The translations under genes and the position numbers were made by a program. 64,000 bases of DNA, from contig JANQJC010000025.1 in the NCBI GenBank assembly GCA_028281825.1, positions 1 to 64,000 on the forward strand, in the 5' to 3' direction. How positions within the stretch are numbered: the stretch's first letter is position 1; every line of letters begins with the position of its first letter. The stretch comes from Flavobacteriales bacterium (lineage in GTDB: Bacteria > Bacteroidota > Bacteroidia > JANQJC01). Shown in pieces: positions 50,118 to 59,457 of the stretch. The notes under the pieces were generated by a model. That model saw only the letters and a program-made list of their open reading frames with translations, ran no database searches and was not told where the DNA came from.

Positions 50118-50732
50118 ATGAGCATGAAGAAGATAAGACTGGAAATCATCGGGCTTTCTTATAGCCAGACACAATCAGGAGCCTATGCACTGGTGCTGGC
50201 AGAAGTAGAGGGTAATAGGCGTTTGCCTATTATCATCGGAAGCCCTGAAGCACAGTCCATAGCCATTGAGTTGGAGAAAATGACACCAACCAGGCCACTC
50301 ACACACGACCTTTTCAAAAGTTTTGCTGAAGCCTTTACTATTGAGGTAAAAGAAGTAATTATCTACAACCTGGTTGAAGGTATTTTCTTTGCAAAACTGA
50401 TATGCGTAAAAGGAGAAGATGAAGTGGAGATTGACTCCCGCACCTCTGATGCTATTGCTTTGGCAACAAGATTTGATTGTCCGATTTATACTTACGAGTT
50501 TATATTATCATCCGCTGGTATAATACTAGAAGAAACAGAAATGGGAGAAGTGGGGCCTGCAGAACCTGCTGAAGCCGAAACTGTTTCTTCTGGCGAAGGC
50601 GGAAAAAAAGGATTCAGTGCATCCAGTGAAGAAGAACTGAAAGAAATGCTTAAGGATGCTATCGAGAAAGAAGACTACGAGCGCGCTTCCAAAATCCGTG
50701 ACGAACTCAACGGACGCAAAAAATCTAATTAA
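50118..50732 (+). CDS. bifunctional nuclease (DUF151) family protein with C-terminal UVR motif
   Basis: GLSYSQTQSGAYALVLAEVEGNRRLPIIIGSPEAQSIAIELE; AIEKEDYERASKIRDEL. Confidence 0.92.
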   Translation: MSMKKIRLEIIGLSYSQTQSGAYALVLAEVEGNRRLPIIIGSPEAQSIAIELEKMTPTRPLTHDLFKSFAEAFTIEVKEVIIYNLVEGIFFAKLICVKGEDEVEIDSRTSDAIALATRFDCPIYTYEFILSSAGIILEETEMGEVGPAEPAEAETVSSGEGGKKGFSASSEEELKEMLKDAIEKEDYERASKIRDELNGRKKSN

Positions 50733-50820
50733 GCACTCTCTTTCCACCTTAAGTCCTAAAACTTAACACAACCCTTCTTAAAAATTCCCTTATTTTCGGA
50801 ACTTCAACGCATTCGCACCC

Positions 50821-52266
50821 ATGCAAAAGTTTCGGATTTTACTACTGTTAACAGTCATGCTCTTTGGGCTTTTGCCTGTCATGGCAGGCAGCTTAGAAGT
50901 AGTAAACGATACCATTTCGACTGTTCAGTCGCAGACTACAGTGGTGCCGCCATCCATGCAAAAGGGTGAAGTCAACTTTACAGCCATAGCAAAGGGCTTA
51001 CTGGGTTTATTCTCATTGATAGTCATTGCTTTCCTGTTCAGTAGAAACCGCAGGGCCATCAATTGGAGATTGGTAATTATTGGTCTTTGCCTTCAGTTTA
51101 CCTTTGCCATATTGGTACTCAAGGTAACCTTAGTTGAACAATTTTTTGACTATTTCAGCAGCTTCTTTGTCACCTTGCTCTCTTTTACCAAAGCCGGGTC
51201 TTCCTTCCTCTTTGGCGAGATGGTGAATATTGAAGGTTCGCTCGGTTATGTATTCGCCTTTCAAATTTTACCTACAATCGTATTCTTCTCAGCACTCACA
51301 AGTGTGCTTTTCTATCTGGGTTGGCTTCAAAAGCTGGTTTATGTGTTTGCCTGGGTGATGAAGAAAACCATGCGCCTATCAGGGGCAGAAAGTCTTGCTG
51401 CAGCTGGTAATATATTCTTGGGACAAACAGAATCGCCGCTACTTGTAAAGCCTTACATCGAGAAAATGACCCGCTCAGAACTTTTATGCCTTATGTCAGG
51501 CGGTATGGCAACCATTGCAGGCGGTGTGCTGGCGGCATACATCGTCTTCTTAGGTGGTAATGATGAGATGCTGCAACTGTTCTATGCCAGGCATCTGTTG
51601 GCAGCTTCTATCATGTCGGCTCCAGCAGCTATTGTAGTTTCAAAAATACTGTTACCTGAGACTGAAAAGTTTAATGAAGAACTGAGCCTACCCAAAGAAA
51701 AAATGGGTAAAAACGTGTTAGAAGCCCTATCTAATGGCACGGTAGATGGCATTAAGCTAGCAGTAAACGTAGGGGGGATGTTGCTGGTGTTCATTGCCTT
51801 TATAGCCATGTTCAATTATATCGTTCAAAATAAGTTTGCTGAGTGGGTAGGCTTGAACGAATGGGCGATATCTTTTAGCAATGGCAGGTATGATGGTTTC
51901 TCGCTCCAGTTTATTTTAGGATATGTTTGTGCCCCATTGGTATGGTTACTGGGTGTTTGCAAAGAGGACATGGTGTTAGTAGGCCAATTGCTTGGAGAAA
52001 AAACGGTACTTAACGAGTTTGTTGCATACGCTACCCTCGGTGAAATGAAAGCACAGAACCTTTTTCACGAGCAAAAATCAGTAATCATGTCAACCTATAT
52101 CCTTTGTGGGTTTGCTAATTTCGCTTCAATAGGTATCCAGATAGGGGGAATTGGGGTGTTGGCACCATCCCGAAGAACCCACCTTTCAGAATTAGGTATG
52201 AGGGCGTTGCTAGGCGGGGCACTTGCCTGCCTTTTTACTTCCGTTATTGTTGGAATGTTAATGTAG
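50821..52266 (+). CDS. NupC-family concentrative nucleoside transporter
   Basis: Multi-TM; FLGQTESPLLVKPYIEKMTRSELLCLMSGGMATIAGGVLAAY. Confidence 0.93.
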   Translation: MQKFRILLLLTVMLFGLLPVMAGSLEVVNDTISTVQSQTTVVPPSMQKGEVNFTAIAKGLLGLFSLIVIAFLFSRNRRAINWRLVIIGLCLQFTFAILVLKVTLVEQFFDYFSSFFVTLLSFTKAGSSFLFGEMVNIEGSLGYVFAFQILPTIVFFSALTSVLFYLGWLQKLVYVFAWVMKKTMRLSGAESLAAAGNIFLGQTESPLLVKPYIEKMTRSELLCLMSGGMATIAGGVLAAYIVFLGGNDEMLQLFYARHLLAASIMSAPAAIVVSKILLPETEKFNEELSLPKEKMGKNVLEALSNGTVDGIKLAVNVGGMLLVFIAFIAMFNYIVQNKFAEWVGLNEWAISFSNGRYDGFSLQFILGYVCAPLVWLLGVCKEDMVLVGQLLGEKTVLNEFVAYATLGEMKAQNLFHEQKSVIMSTYILCGFANFASIGIQIGGIGVLAPSRRTHLSELGMRALLGGALACLFTSVIVGMLM

Positions 52267-52277
52267 TATTAAGTGCT

Positions 52278-52862
52278 TTAAAACCTGTCCACTGCCTGTG
52301 CAGTTACACTATTAATAGTGTAGGAGTATAGCATCTTACCATTATTGGTATCTTTCACCTGAAGCTTCACCGGAATACTACCCGCCTGCAATTTTTCAGC
52401 TGGGCCAAGTAGTCCTCTTTGCATAAACGCGGGGAAATCAGAAATATTTAATGGCGTCTCGTTGGTCAACCAATACTCAACGATGTGCTCTTTAGCCTGT
52501 ATGGTATACTTGGTACAGGCATATCCTTGCATTTTAGTTGCAGTTCCTTCTTCAGTCACTACATAGCCATTCACATCATAGCCTGTTTTCTCGAAGCTCG
52601 CAGCAGGGATATTGATAGTCTCGCCGCCAGAAATCATTTTGGTAGAACCATTCTCGGCAACAATGGTGTAAGTCAGCATTTGGTCACCAGATTGCGCATT
52701 AAAGTCAAGGCTGTGTTTGTTGTTCTTGATAAACCATTCAATATTGGCAGTTTCCTGTGTATTAGTATTGATAGCCACCATGCTTATCTTGCCCTCAAAG
52801 CCAGATTGAGCAAAAACAGAAACTGTTAAAAATAAAGCGGAAAGTGTATTTAAAATCTTCAT
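52278..52862 (-). CDS. secreted DUF4412-like protein
   Basis: Signal peptide; FEGKISMVAINTNTQETANIEWFIKNNKHSLDF..GYACTKYTI. Confidence 0.65.
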   Translation of the reverse strand: MKILNTLSALFLTVSVFAQSGFEGKISMVAINTNTQETANIEWFIKNNKHSLDFNAQSGDQMLTYTIVAENGSTKMISGGETINIPAASFEKTGYDVNGYVVTEEGTATKMQGYACTKYTIQAKEHIVEYWLTNETPLNISDFPAFMQRGLLGPAEKLQAGSIPVKLQVKDTNNGKMLYSYTINSVTAQAVDRF

Positions 52863-52880
52863 TGTGATGTCTCTTATGTA

Positions 52881-54383
52881 TTATGGTCCAACCTGCCCCT
52901 TAATAAATGATGTTTGATATGTATTGTCAGGAATAGTAGTATTAAATCCATTGCGCTTGATGGCATATCCCGCATTACCCGGTGGGGGTGGTGGGAATGG
53001 AATAGGAATAGCTACGTTATTCACTACTGGTATTGAAACCTGCCCAACAAATGGTACATTAATAATCAATGTAGCTGAAAGTGTAAGGTTAAAGGCTCCT
53101 TGTGTTCCTGGATAACCGTAATTACCACCATCACCACCTATCGCATTCGGGTTAAGGGTAATCACCACTGAGGGCACGTTGATTGGAATAGGGTAGTTAA
53201 GTACACCACCGTTACCACCAAGCCCCAATACGCCAGGCGTTCCTGGCAATCCATTGGCATATGCCGACAGACCAATAATACCAGTTGGAGGAGTGCCTCC
53301 AACACTGCCGCCAGCGCCACCACCACCGCCAGCACCTAAAAAGATACCAAAGGTTACAAAGTTCACTGGAGGAGGTAAGGTATAACTAAGCGCGAAAGCC
53401 ATGCCACTTCCGCCGCCGCCGCCGCCCCAAATAAAGCCGTTATTCTGAACTGTTGCATCGATAGTCAAATGCATGGCATCACCACCATTGTCACCAGCAC
53501 CAGTCAGTGGAGGTGACTGACTTGGGTCATATGCCCTACCGCCATTACCGCCGTCACCAATGATGTACCCATTGTTGGTAATAGCCACAACAGAACCAGA
53601 TGGAATTGCAGTACCTGTAGTAAATGCAGGGCTGGCATTGGTGTCACTCGTCAAGAATACACCACTGGCAATATCACAAGTCACACAAATCGGTTGACTG
53701 GTTGGTGCTAATGGATGTTGTATATAAAGCTCAGTGCCAAGGTCAAACTTCAAAGCGCTATTTATCACAGACACATGATAGCATTGCGTAACTGTAATGG
53801 TATAAATTTCATTTTGAGTAGTGGTGCCACAAAGGCCTTGTATCACTACTGGGTATGAACCCGCAGGCGTTAGTGGGCTTACATCAAATGTAACCGTAAC
53901 CTGCCCACTTGAAAATTGTGGGTTAGGGTTGATAGTATAAGTAATACCCTGCGGAAAAGAGCCTACCACCGACATCAATATATCTTGTGGATTGCCATTG
54001 GTTTGACTGATGTTAAGCGTTACTGATACTTGATTATTAGTCACATGGTCTACAGTATCACCGGTTGAGCTAGCTGTCATGGTAAAATAGCAATCATTGC
54101 AGCTTCCAAGTATAAATGGTATCCAGCACTGGCCATTCCAAAACTCCATCAAGCTATCCGTTGTATTGAAGATTTGCAAGCCTGGAGCAGGGTTCACAAT
54201 TGCGCTGCGTTGTGCAGTTGTTAATCTTGGTGGCAAGAAACCCCTTGTAGAGTCTGATAGCTCCAAAATAGCTGATGGGTCAGGGGTAAAAGTGCCAATA
54301 CCCACATTATTGGTTTGTGAAAAAACTTGTTGAGTAGCCAGTAAACCTGCTAAAACAATCAAGAACCGAGTAAAAAATTTCAT
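52881..54383 (-). CDS. secreted protein with glycine-rich phage-adhesin-like C-terminal region
   Basis: Start moved to MKFFTRFLIVLAG; NNGYIIGDGGNGGRA / NNGFIWGGGGGGSGM / GAGGGGGAGGSVGG / LGLGGNGG / IGGDGGNYGYPG. Confidence 0.75.
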   Translation of the reverse strand: MKFFTRFLIVLAGLLATQQVFSQTNNVGIGTFTPDPSAILELSDSTRGFLPPRLTTAQRSAIVNPAPGLQIFNTTDSLMEFWNGQCWIPFILGSCNDCYFTMTASSTGDTVDHVTNNQVSVTLNISQTNGNPQDILMSVVGSFPQGITYTINPNPQFSSGQVTVTFDVSPLTPAGSYPVVIQGLCGTTTQNEIYTITVTQCYHVSVINSALKFDLGTELYIQHPLAPTSQPICVTCDIASGVFLTSDTNASPAFTTGTAIPSGSVVAITNNGYIIGDGGNGGRAYDPSQSPPLTGAGDNGGDAMHLTIDATVQNNGFIWGGGGGGSGMAFALSYTLPPPVNFVTFGIFLGAGGGGGAGGSVGGTPPTGIIGLSAYANGLPGTPGVLGLGGNGGVLNYPIPINVPSVVITLNPNAIGGDGGNYGYPGTQGAFNLTLSATLIINVPFVGQVSIPVVNNVAIPIPFPPPPPGNAGYAIKRNGFNTTIPDNTYQTSFIKGQVGP

Positions 54384-54564
54384 TTGTAAGCGCTTATGGT
54401 AGTCCTTCAAATTATCAAGGTTGCAAAAATTATGATTTTTATCGAGAAACGCAATGACAATTAGATGAATAGGGCTTTTTCTGTGATGATTGTGCAGTCT
54501 CTTTTGAATATTAAGTCATTCAATTACTTTTATCCAGCACTTATTATCATGGTTAGAAGCATTT

Positions 54565-55770
54565 ATGTTCTTCAACAACTACCAAATATTCATATACATC
54601 AGCCTCTTTGTAATTGCATTTGGGCTGGTGAGGTATTTTACTAAGCTCAGGCTGGTAAGAAACCTGGTGCTCAGTTTTGCCAATTTAATAGTGTTGCTCT
54701 TTTTTGTGAAAGAGCACAGTCTTATTGTCATTTCTGTGCTTAGCCTTTTGGTATTTGTTGCAGGGCAGTTATTGCAACGGCGCAACTTGAACTGGCTGCT
54801 TTACTTCATGGTTAGCCTGATGATAGTACTCTTTAGTATTCGCAACTATCCATATGTGCAGCAGCTACTGGAGCAGAGTTACTTCTCCTTTGTAAACACA
54901 CCCATACTCTCCGTACAAAAGGTTGGTTTGTCTTACATCTTGTTTAGGTATGTGCACTGGCTGGTGGAGTCATCCAAAAGAACTATCCATCAATCAGACT
55001 TTCTCACTTTTCTTAGTTATATATTCTTCTTTCCAACCTTTTTGGCAGGGCCTATAGACCAATACAATAATTTCCATTACTGGTTGGGTAATGCAAGGTT
55101 TATATACAATCGTAGCCTCTTTTTTGCGGGTGTGATGAGGGCATTTATTGGTGCAGTGAAAACACTGGGTGTGGTCCCCTTTGTAATTGACTACGCTACT
55201 GACTACAACCTTTTGTTGCCTTACTTCTCACCTGCGATGGCAGTTTTTGTCGGCGCACTTTTCTATTCATTGTATATTTATTTTGATTTCTCGGGCTATA
55301 GTGATATTGCTATTGGTACAGCTTACATGCTGGGTATCAAAATACCTGAAAACTTCAATAACCCATACTTCTCAGATAGTTTGAGGGAGTTTTGGCGCAG
55401 GTGGCATATTACCTTTTCATTGTTCTTGCGGCTTTATGTTTTCAAGCCATTCATCAATCTTTATAATCGTATTATCAATCCCAGGCACAGGCTGTTGGTA
55501 TCTATCATTAGTTATTTGTCCACCTTCTTGGTGTGCGGCCTGTGGCATGGAGAAACCATCAATTTCGCCTGGTGGGGTTTGTGGCATGGCGTTGGATTGT
55601 CCATCAACAAATTATGGACAGTAAAAGTAGTTGAGAAAAGCAGCTTTGGCTCCTCGTTTTGGTATCGAATGGTAAGTATACTAGTTACTTTTATCTATGT
55701 GAGTATAGGCTGGATATTTTTTCACTACAAGGCGAATGAACTCGGCAAAATTTTTGAATTGATATCATGA
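54565..55770 (+). CDS. MBOAT family O-acyltransferase (DltB/AlgI-like)
   Basis: Multi-TM; FPTFLAGPIDQY, DFSGYSDIAIGTAYMLGIKIPENFNNPYFSDSLREFWRRWHITFSLFLRLYVF, LVCGLWHGETINFAWWGLWHG. Confidence 0.95.
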   Translation: MFFNNYQIFIYISLFVIAFGLVRYFTKLRLVRNLVLSFANLIVLLFFVKEHSLIVISVLSLLVFVAGQLLQRRNLNWLLYFMVSLMIVLFSIRNYPYVQQLLEQSYFSFVNTPILSVQKVGLSYILFRYVHWLVESSKRTIHQSDFLTFLSYIFFFPTFLAGPIDQYNNFHYWLGNARFIYNRSLFFAGVMRAFIGAVKTLGVVPFVIDYATDYNLLLPYFSPAMAVFVGALFYSLYIYFDFSGYSDIAIGTAYMLGIKIPENFNNPYFSDSLREFWRRWHITFSLFLRLYVFKPFINLYNRIINPRHRLLVSIISYLSTFLVCGLWHGETINFAWWGLWHGVGLSINKLWTVKVVEKSSFGSSFWYRMVSILVTFIYVSIGWIFFHYKANELGKIFELIS

Positions 55771-56879
55771 AACTGATGCACACCTTCTATAAAACTTCAT
55801 CTCTTGCCCGCAATGGTATCTTCTTGCTGGTAAGTGTTGTTGTGCTCTTGGGGGTGCTATTTATTCCTGACTTTAAGTGGAAGGAAACTTCAAGGCAAGT
55901 ATATTCTATACCGGGCATTAATCTCAAGTATGATGATGAACCTTTTGTTAGCCACTTTTTCAAATCAATCAAAGCTAATGATGGTTATTTGATATTGGGC
56001 ACTTCAGAGTCGTCTTCTTTAAAAGGGGGTAATTATTACGATTACCTGAACAGTGATATTGAGGTACGGGAGAGTTTCTCTGTGCTGGCTGGTGCAGGCC
56101 GTACTGGTGGTTTGTACATTCCATTGTTTATCAATCACAAAAAAGAAGTGAAAGGGCTTAGGGTCATCTACCTGATAAACCCCGTGTATTGGGGTAGCAA
56201 TTTGAGCCAGGTGAATAAAGAGTATTGGAGCCGATACAGTAACTACGGCTACAGTTCTGGTATCGAATTGAGCGAAAAGGAAAAGGCATTCTACCAACCT
56301 GTTCAAGAGTATTATGATAAAATCAACCTGTTTGAAAAGGCTACTTACACTATCGAGTATTGGATAAGAAATGTTCGGGAGCCATATTTTAATCATTTAA
56401 CTTTTTTACTTAATCCAAAAAAATATGAGGAAAGGATTACCTATGTGAAAAAGGGAGCTAAAGATTTGAGCGCATATCCGCTTTTCGGACAAATTGATAC
56501 TGAAGAAATTGACACAAGCAGAAGCCATGCTTTTAATTTTCACAACCCAGATTGGTTCAAATCCGTTGACTTGAAAGGGGATTACAGGTATGAGGAACTA
56601 TCAGCTTTTGTTGACCTGTGCCAATACCTGGATATTCAGGCTACCTTTATTTTAGGGCCGTATAATGAGCGTTTTATCAAGCATTATGATGTCGGTAGCT
56701 TAAGCCCATACGTGGATGTAACTCAAAAACTAAAGACCATGCTCGAAGAAAAGGGCGCTGACTATATTGATGCAACGGATATCTCACAGGCTCCCGGGGC
56801 ATTTATTGACCACCAGCATCATTCAAGTTATGGTGGTTATCTGCTGTATCAAAAGATTAAACAACACTTAGAAAAATGA
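55767..56879 (+). CDS. DltD-like membrane-anchored SGNH-type protein
   Basis: N-terminal TM; GTSESS nucleophile-like block; C-terminal DHQHHSSYGGYLLYQKI (D..H block); ATGA overlap with the MBOAT gene. Confidence 0.7.
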   Translation: MKLMHTFYKTSSLARNGIFLLVSVVVLLGVLFIPDFKWKETSRQVYSIPGINLKYDDEPFVSHFFKSIKANDGYLILGTSESSSLKGGNYYDYLNSDIEVRESFSVLAGAGRTGGLYIPLFINHKKEVKGLRVIYLINPVYWGSNLSQVNKEYWSRYSNYGYSSGIELSEKEKAFYQPVQEYYDKINLFEKATYTIEYWIRNVREPYFNHLTFLLNPKKYEERITYVKKGAKDLSAYPLFGQIDTEEIDTSRSHAFNFHNPDWFKSVDLKGDYRYEELSAFVDLCQYLDIQATFILGPYNERFIKHYDVGSLSPYVDVTQKLKTMLEEKGADYIDATDISQAPGAFIDHQHHSSYGGYLLYQKIKQHLEK

Positions 56880-56989
56880 AAAAGTTGGTTTATAAAATAG
56901 TAGTGAAGTTGATAATACTGGTGCTATTGGTATACCTATTAATGTATTCCAGCGGGGAGGATATCCCATATATCTATGCAGGTTTTTAG
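56876..56989 (+). CDS. DltX-like membrane microprotein (37 aa), not in ORF track
   Basis: MKKLVYKIVVKLIILVLLVYLLMYSSGEDIPYIYAGF*; one TM helix and terminal PYIYAGF; ATGA overlap with the DltD-like gene. Confidence 0.75.
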   Translation: MKKLVYKIVVKLIILVLLVYLLMYSSGEDIPYIYAGF

Positions 56990-56997
56990 AAAAAAAA

Positions 56998-57028
56998 TTT
57001 GGAGATACCAAAAATGTATTTACCTTTG
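56998..57028 (+). promoter_or_regulatory. Bacteroidota sigma promoter of tetR-family gene
   Basis: TTTG (56998-57001)-N19-TACCTTTG (57021-57028), exact TTTG-N19-TAnnTTTG. Confidence 0.75.
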
Positions 57029-57043
57029 TGAGTGATTACTCAC
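57028..57043. promoter_or_regulatory. TetR-type operator O1 (autoregulatory)
   Basis: gtgagt-gatt-actcac inverted repeat abutting the -7 element and directly upstream of the ATG. Confidence 0.7.
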
Positions 57044-57048
57044 TTTTT

Positions 57049-57573
57049 ATGACTGAGAAACAAGAGAAAATATTGAATGAAGCCTTGAGGTTGTTTGCCC
57101 AAAATGGCTACAATGCCACCAGCACCAGTCAGGTGGCAAAGGCAGCTGGTGTATCTGAGGGGCTTATTTTTCGTCATTATGGAAACAAAGAGGGTTTGTT
57201 GCAGGCCATTATAGCCTTGGGTGAAGAGAGCTTAAAGAAGCTCTTTTCTGAAGTGATTTTTCAGACAGAACCTAAGGATGTGATACGTAAAACTTTGGAG
57301 CTTCCTTTCACTATTCCAGATACAGAGCATGAGTTCTGGCGTTTGCAGTACAAGCTAAAGTGGGAGTTGAAAGAACAGAATCACGCCAAGATGGAGCCAT
57401 TGCTTCTAGCGCTCACCAATGCCTTTACCAAGTTAGGATATAAGCAGCCAGACTTAGAGGCTGAGATATTGGCACTTATAATGGACGGCATTGGCGGTGC
57501 GATATTAAAAGGTACATTGCAAAAAAGCCGAAAGGATACAGTAGACTTTTTGAAAAAGAAATACGGAGTATAA
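57049..57573 (+). CDS. TetR/AcrR family transcriptional regulator
   Basis: EKILNEALRLFAQNGYNATSTSQVAKAAGVSEGLIFRHYGNKEGLLQAII; the ORF-track GTG at 57028 lies in the operator. Confidence 0.93.
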   Translation: MTEKQEKILNEALRLFAQNGYNATSTSQVAKAAGVSEGLIFRHYGNKEGLLQAIIALGEESLKKLFSEVIFQTEPKDVIRKTLELPFTIPDTEHEFWRLQYKLKWELKEQNHAKMEPLLLALTNAFTKLGYKQPDLEAEILALIMDGIGGAILKGTLQKSRKDTVDFLKKKYGV

Positions 57574-57590
57574 AAAAATTGAACAAATAA

Positions 57591-57606
57591 GTAAGTGAGT
57601 ACTTAC
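57591..57606. promoter_or_regulatory. TetR-type operator O2 upstream of the NAD-dependent reductase
   Basis: gtaagt-gagt-acttac, same consensus GTRAGTGAKTACTYAC as O1. Confidence 0.7.
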
Positions 57607-57637
57607 TTAAATATATTAACCATACAATACAGAAACC

Positions 57638-58687
57638 ATGACAACAATTAACAAAAACAAACCAGTGGCGGTAACAGGTGCAACAGGCTACCTGGCAGGT
57701 TGGATAGTTAAAAAACTATTAGACGAAGGTTTAACCGTTCACGCTGCGGTGCGCAACCCTGATAAAAAAGAGAAAACCAAGCATTTAGAAGAAATGGCTA
57801 CCAACAGCAAGGGTGAAATCAAGTTCTTTAGGGCTGACTTGCTTTCTGAGGGTAGCTATGATGAAGCTATGAAGGATTGTGAGTTAGTCATTCATACCGC
57901 ATCGCCATTTTTCCTCAATGTGAAAGACCCACAAAAAGACTTGGTTGACCCTGCCTTGAATGGCACCCGCAATGTGCTTAATTCAGTGAATAGAACTGAG
58001 AGCGTAAAACGTGTAGTACTCACCAGTAGCTGCGCAGCTATTTATGGAGACAATATAGATATACAAAAGGCGCCTAACCAGACCTTGACCGAAGATATCT
58101 GGAATACCACCAGTAACTTAAAGCACCAGGCCTATTCTTATTCTAAAACTATGGCTGAAAAAGAAGCCTGGAAAATGAAAGAGGCTCAAAACCGTTGGGA
58201 TTTGGTAGTAATGAACCCTTGCTTTATTCTTGGTCCGGCAACCAACCCTCATGCAAATGGAGAAAGCTTGAACTTCATTAAGCAAATGGGCGATGGTACT
58301 ATGAAGTTTGGTGCGCCGCCATTCCACATGGGCATGGTAGATGTTCGCGATGTAGCTGAAGCACATTTCAAGGGTGGGTTTACACCTTCAGCCAGTGGTC
58401 GCCATATACTGAAAGGAAAAGAGGCCTCTGTACTTGACCTGGCTAATATGCTAAGGCCCAACTATGGGGATAAGTATCCATTGCCAAAAAGTGAACTGCC
58501 TAAATTTATGGTATGGCTGATGGCGCCAATGGTAGGTATGAAACGCAAAGAAGTAAAACGGACCTTAGGCTATCCATGGAGAGCTGATAACAGCAAAAGT
58601 ATCAATGAGCTAGGGATGAAATACAGGCCATTGGAAACCACCATCAATGATTTCTTTGGCCAAATGGTGGAAGAAGGGGTTATATAA
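57638..58687 (+). CDS. NAD-dependent epimerase/dihydroflavonol-4-reductase-like aldehyde reductase (extended SDR)
   Basis: VAVTGATGYLAGWIVKKLLDEGLTVHAAVR; YSYSKTMAEKEAW (YxxxK). Confidence 0.92.
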   Translation: MTTINKNKPVAVTGATGYLAGWIVKKLLDEGLTVHAAVRNPDKKEKTKHLEEMATNSKGEIKFFRADLLSEGSYDEAMKDCELVIHTASPFFLNVKDPQKDLVDPALNGTRNVLNSVNRTESVKRVVLTSSCAAIYGDNIDIQKAPNQTLTEDIWNTTSNLKHQAYSYSKTMAEKEAWKMKEAQNRWDLVVMNPCFILGPATNPHANGESLNFIKQMGDGTMKFGAPPFHMGMVDVRDVAEAHFKGGFTPSASGRHILKGKEASVLDLANMLRPNYGDKYPLPKSELPKFMVWLMAPMVGMKRKEVKRTLGYPWRADNSKSINELGMKYRPLETTINDFFGQMVEEGVI

Positions 58688-58771
58688 ATGAGACAGGTAG
58701 AGACGCAATATTTTGTGCCTCACGTGTGCCATAAGAGTCTCAATACCTAATACTTAATACCAATTACTAAA

Positions 58772-59443
58772 ATGATAAAAGCAATCATCACCGGAACCAC
58801 AGGCATGGTAGGCAAGGGAGTTTTGCTCGAGTGCCTGGAAAATGAAAATGTAGAGTCTGTTTTGGTAGTCAATCGAAGGTCGCTGGGCATGCAGCATCCT
58901 AAGCTGAAGGAGGTCATCCATAGGGATTTCTACAATATCGATGCGATTAGAGAAGAGCTAAAAGGTTATAACGCTTGCTACTTCTGCATGGGAGTATCTG
59001 CGGTTGGCTTGTCCAGCGAGGAGTATTACAAACTCACCTATACACTCACTACCCATTGGGCAGATACCCTGGTGGGGTTAAACCCAGATATGACCTTTTG
59101 TTATGTATCAGGTGATGGGACATCAACCGAGGAAAATAGCCGAATGGAGTGGGCTAATGTAAAAGGTAAAACAGAAAACTACATTCTCTCCTTGCCTTTT
59201 AAGGACAGTTATGCCTTTCGCCCCGGGATGATACAACCACTAAAAGGAGTGGTGCCCAGCTCAAAGCTTTATAGAAGACTAATTACCATTTTCAAGCCCT
59301 TGTTTGGATTGGTGAAAGCCATCGCCAAAAATTCTATTACCACCAGTGTAAATATTGGCTTGGCAATGATACATGTTACCTTGAAGGCTTCAGGGAAAAA
59401 GCACCTGCACAATAAGGATATTAACCAACTCGCGGGTGAATAG
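58772..59443 (+). CDS. NAD(P)H-binding atypical SDR protein
   Basis: KAIITGTTGMVGKGVLLECLEN; LPFKDSYAFRPGMIQPLKG. Confidence 0.87.
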   Translation: MIKAIITGTTGMVGKGVLLECLENENVESVLVVNRRSLGMQHPKLKEVIHRDFYNIDAIREELKGYNACYFCMGVSAVGLSSEEYYKLTYTLTTHWADTLVGLNPDMTFCYVSGDGTSTEENSRMEWANVKGKTENYILSLPFKDSYAFRPGMIQPLKGVVPSSKLYRRLITIFKPLFGLVKAIAKNSITTSVNIGLAMIHVTLKASGKKHLHNKDINQLAGE

Positions 59444-59457
59444 ATTAACTTAGCGGA

